A program made the position numbers and the translations under genes. Of a stretch of DNA of 64,000 nucleotides, positions 61,865 through 64,000 are shown piece after piece. Source of the DNA: Halosimplex litoreum (GTDB lineage: Archaea > Halobacteriota > Halobacteria > Halobacteriales > Haloarculaceae); contig NZ_CP065856.1 of NCBI RefSeq assembly GCF_016065055.1, forward strand, positions 1,921,836-1,985,835. Direction: 5' to 3'. Within the stretch, counting starts at the first letter, position 1, and every line of letters begins with the position of its first letter. The notes below the pieces were generated by a model, which had not been told where the DNA came from, did no database searches, and was given only the letters and a program-made list of their open reading frames with translations.

Positions 61865-64000
61865 TCAGCCGTCGTAATCGCTTCCGACCACTTCTCGGAC
61901 ACGTTCGGCGGTCACCTCGCCGACGCCCTCGGCGGCCATGAGGTCGTCGGCGTCGGCCGTCATCACGGCCTCGACGCTGCCGAACTCGGCGAGCAGGGAT
62001 TCGGCGGTCACGGGGCCGACCTCGGCGACGCTGGCGACGACGTACTCCTGTTGCTCGGCGAGCGTCTTCGAACTCTTCTCGCCGTGGACGCTGACCGTGC
62101 GGTCCTCGTCCTCCTGTTCGCGGGCCGCGATGGTCGCCAGGAGGTCTCGGGTCTCGTCGGCGTCGGCGGTGCGGAGGACGCTCGCGCCGAAATCGACGGC
62201 GATAGAGGCCAGCGCGCCGTTGATGGCGTTGGGGTGGACGTTGCGCTCGCCGTACAGGTCCTCGCCCTCGACGACGACGACGGGCCGGGCGTAGTAGCGC
62301 GCGGCGTCGGTGAGCTGCTCGAACAGCGACCGCTCGTCGTCGCCGGTCAGCGTGTCCAAAAAGTCCGAGACGGTCTTGCGCTCGACGACCACCCGGTCCG
62401 AGAGCACGTAGTCGCCGACCGCCAGCGTCTCCAGGCGCGTTACGATCCCCCCCTGGCGCGAGAGGTCCTTGGCGATCGCCGCGTCGAGTTCGCGCTGGTC
62501 GACGACGATCTCCACGCTCTCGTCGTCGTCCGCGCTCGCCGTCGCGACTGCCCCGTCGGGCTCGTCGCGGTCCGCGCTCTCGTCGCTCCCGGAGCCACTA
62601 CTGGCTTCGCCGCCCCCGGACTCGCGGTCGGCGAACGCGTCCAGCCCCGCCTGGCCGTCGCCGTCACCGCTGTCGGCCTCACCGTCGTCGCTCGATGGTC
62701 GCGAGTCGGTTGCGGACTCCTCCGTTTCGGGTGCGGCGTCCTCACCTTCGGACGTAATTTCCGACGTGTCGGCTGCGGGTTCGCCCTCCGTTTCGTGTGG
62801 AGCCAAACTCTCGTCCCCGTTCGCGTCGGCCGGGGCCTCGCCATTACTGCCGACGTCGGCGAACTCGTCCATCCCGGTCTGGGTGAGTTCGCTCTCGATC
62901 TCGCCGGCCATCGACTTCAGCGAGCGCAGCTCTTTCTCCATGCGCTTCTGGTCGTTGCGGGCCTTCCAGAAGTACGCCTCGTCGCGGGTGTCCTCGGCCA
63001 GCAGCACCGACACCGCGCCCTCGGTCTGTCGACCCGTTCGACCCTTCCGCTGGATGGCCCGGATCGCGGTCGGCACCGGTTCGTAGAACAGCACCAGATC
63101 GACCTCGGGCACGTCCAGCCCCTCCTCGGCCACGGAGGTCGAGACCAGCACCTCGAACTCGCCCGCGCGGAACTCGTCTAAGGTCTCCTGTTGTTCGGTC
63201 TGGGTCATCCCGTCGCTGCCCTCGGTGTCGGACTGGCCGACGAACTTCCGAGCGGTGAAGTGGTCGCCGAGGAAGTCCGTCAGCGTCTCCGCCGTGTCGC
63301 GCGATTCGGTGAAGACGATGACTCGCTCGCCGTTCTCGATGCCGAGCGTCTGGGCGATGAGCATCCGCGTCCGCCGGAACTTCGGGTGCAGGTCGTCGTA
63401 ATCCTCCGCGCGACGGATCGCCTCCCGAACCCTGGGCTCGGAGATCATCCGCTGGTCGGCCTTCGAGGCGCCCGAGGAACGAGCGGCCTGTTTCTGCCGT
63501 TCGAAGTAGCGCCGCAGACTCTCGACGCTCTGGGTCTCGGCGTAGGTGACGGCGGTCCGCAGCTTGCGCACTTCCGCGAGGAAGCTCATCCCCTCGTAGC
63601 CCTCCGACTGGTCGTTGTTCATCAGCTCCCGGAGCTTGCCCTGTATCTTCTGTATCTCGCGTTCGGACACGTCCGGCTTGCTGGTGTTCGTGACGCCCAG
63701 GTCCCGAAGTTTCGACAACCTGTCGGCGATCACGTCGTTGACGGCGTCGCGGATCTCGACGACGGTCTCGGGCAACTCCACGCGCTCCCAGTCGACGGTG
63801 GTCTCGTGGGTGTAGGTCGCCACGTCGGCGTCGTCCTCGGTCATCACCTCCACCTGCGCGAGCCCGAGGTTCCCGCAGACTTCGAGGATGGCCTCCTCGT
63901 CGTCGCCGGGCGAGGCGCTCATGCCGGTCGCCAGCGGGTCGCGAGCCTGTTCGTGGTAGCGCTCGGCGATGTAGTTGTAGGCGTAATCGCCGGTCGCGCG
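61865..64000 (-). CDS. hef: Hef-type helicase/nuclease (5' part outside window)
   Basis: Partial: 711 residues, open to the right edge; the frame before the internal Met at 63922 reads DYAYNYIAERYHEQ and is real coding sequence. Helicase C-terminal domain with VIVFTESRDTAETL, VSTSVAEEGLDVPEVDLVLF and QRKGRTGRQ; an acidic linker of about 140 residues; then an ERCC4/XPF nuclease with VDQREL and VERKTVSDFLDTL; tandem HhH (VGPVTAESLLAEFGS, AEGVGEVTAERV). Hef remodels and cuts stalled forks. The N-terminal ATPase motifs lie outside the window. Confidence 0.93.
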   Translation of the reverse strand, partial: RATGDYAYNYIAERYHEQARDPLATGMSASPGDDEEAILEVCGNLGLAQVEVMTEDDADVATYTHETTVDWERVELPETVVEIRDAVNDVIADRLSKLRDLGVTNTSKPDVSEREIQKIQGKLRELMNNDQSEGYEGMSFLAEVRKLRTAVTYAETQSVESLRRYFERQKQAARSSGASKADQRMISEPRVREAIRRAEDYDDLHPKFRRTRMLIAQTLGIENGERVIVFTESRDTAETLTDFLGDHFTARKFVGQSDTEGSDGMTQTEQQETLDEFRAGEFEVLVSTSVAEEGLDVPEVDLVLFYEPVPTAIRAIQRKGRTGRQTEGAVSVLLAEDTRDEAYFWKARNDQKRMEKELRSLKSMAGEIESELTQTGMDEFADVGSNGEAPADANGDESLAPHETEGEPAADTSEITSEGEDAAPETEESATDSRPSSDDGEADSGDGDGQAGLDAFADRESGGGEASSGSGSDESADRDEPDGAVATASADDDESVEIVVDQRELDAAIAKDLSRQGGIVTRLETLAVGDYVLSDRVVVERKTVSDFLDTLTGDDERSLFEQLTDAARYYARPVVVVEGEDLYGERNVHPNAINGALASIAVDFGASVLRTADADETRDLLATIAAREQEDEDRTVSVHGEKSSKTLAEQQEYVVASVAEVGPVTAESLLAEFGSVEAVMTADADDLMAAEGVGEVTAERVREVVGSDYDG

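Noticed and set aside
1..64000. CRISPR arrays, rRNA, tRNA or intact transposase genes
   Set aside because: No regularly spaced repeats, no cloverleaf-like intergenic sequence I could support, and no transposase or integrase motifs were found.

Overview
The window is chromosomal DNA of a haloarchaeon (class Halobacteria). GC content is very high, the predicted proteins are strongly acidic, Tat-type signal sequences dominate the exported proteins, and many start codons lie about 25-30 bases downstream of TATA-like boxes, as in leaderless mRNAs. Lineage-restricted families are present: HalOD1, halocyanin, amphi-Trp, an HVO_0234-type propeller, and OapABC. The genus cannot be fixed from the sequence; a Haloarculaceae-like genome would fit. 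I saw no rRNA, tRNA, CRISPR array or intact insertion sequence.

Layout. 0.5-8.4 kb: a HalOD1 protein, PRPP synthetase, a secreted EEP-family phosphoesterase, then a rearranged block in which a truncated secreted-protein gene is joined to the C-terminal half of an M6-like metallopeptidase exactly at its zinc motif, followed by an intact paralogue of the truncated gene. 8.4-16.5 kb: a WecB-like epimerase, Cu nitrite reductase divergent from a two-domain halocyanin (a denitrification pair with palindromes between them), a hydrolase, membrane proteins and an ArsR-type regulator. 16.5-20.5 kb: a Vms1-type peptidyl-tRNA hydrolase, a roughly 270-360 bp foldback sequence, and a dgcN-dgcA-like operon for D-glutamate catabolism. 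20.5-34.6 kb: a GCS2-like ligase, a cupin, a sugar isomerase, a CBS site-2 protease, two sugar dehydrogenases, phosphoglycerate mutase, NurA and SerA. 35-47 kb: an MBL hydrolase, a Bat-type HTH protein, an M29 aminopeptidase, a TrpRS-like protein, a repeat-bearing exoprotein, threonine aldolase, a phosphodiesterase, a CDF transporter and an XPD/Rad3-like helicase. 47-51 kb: SerB, a DoxX protein, MetY and a tandem pair of small membrane proteins.

51-64 kb is a replication and repair neighbourhood: the DP1 subunit of polymerase D, a signal peptidase, Orc1/Cdc6, a roughly 1 kb AT-rich origin with strong origin-recognition-box (ORB) matches, the origin-associated operon oapA-oapB-oapC, malate dehydrogenase, a zinc-ribbon protein, a redoxin, and the 3' part of the Hef helicase/nuclease, which runs off the right edge.

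The features least explained by ordinary annotation are: ORB-like motifs scattered from 47 to 62 kb, including an inverted pair inside the DP1 coding sequence; short palindromic sequences that appear inserted in frame in two unrelated genes and resemble low-complexity intergenic tracts elsewhere; the foldback upstream of dgcN; and the rearrangement at the HExxH codon.
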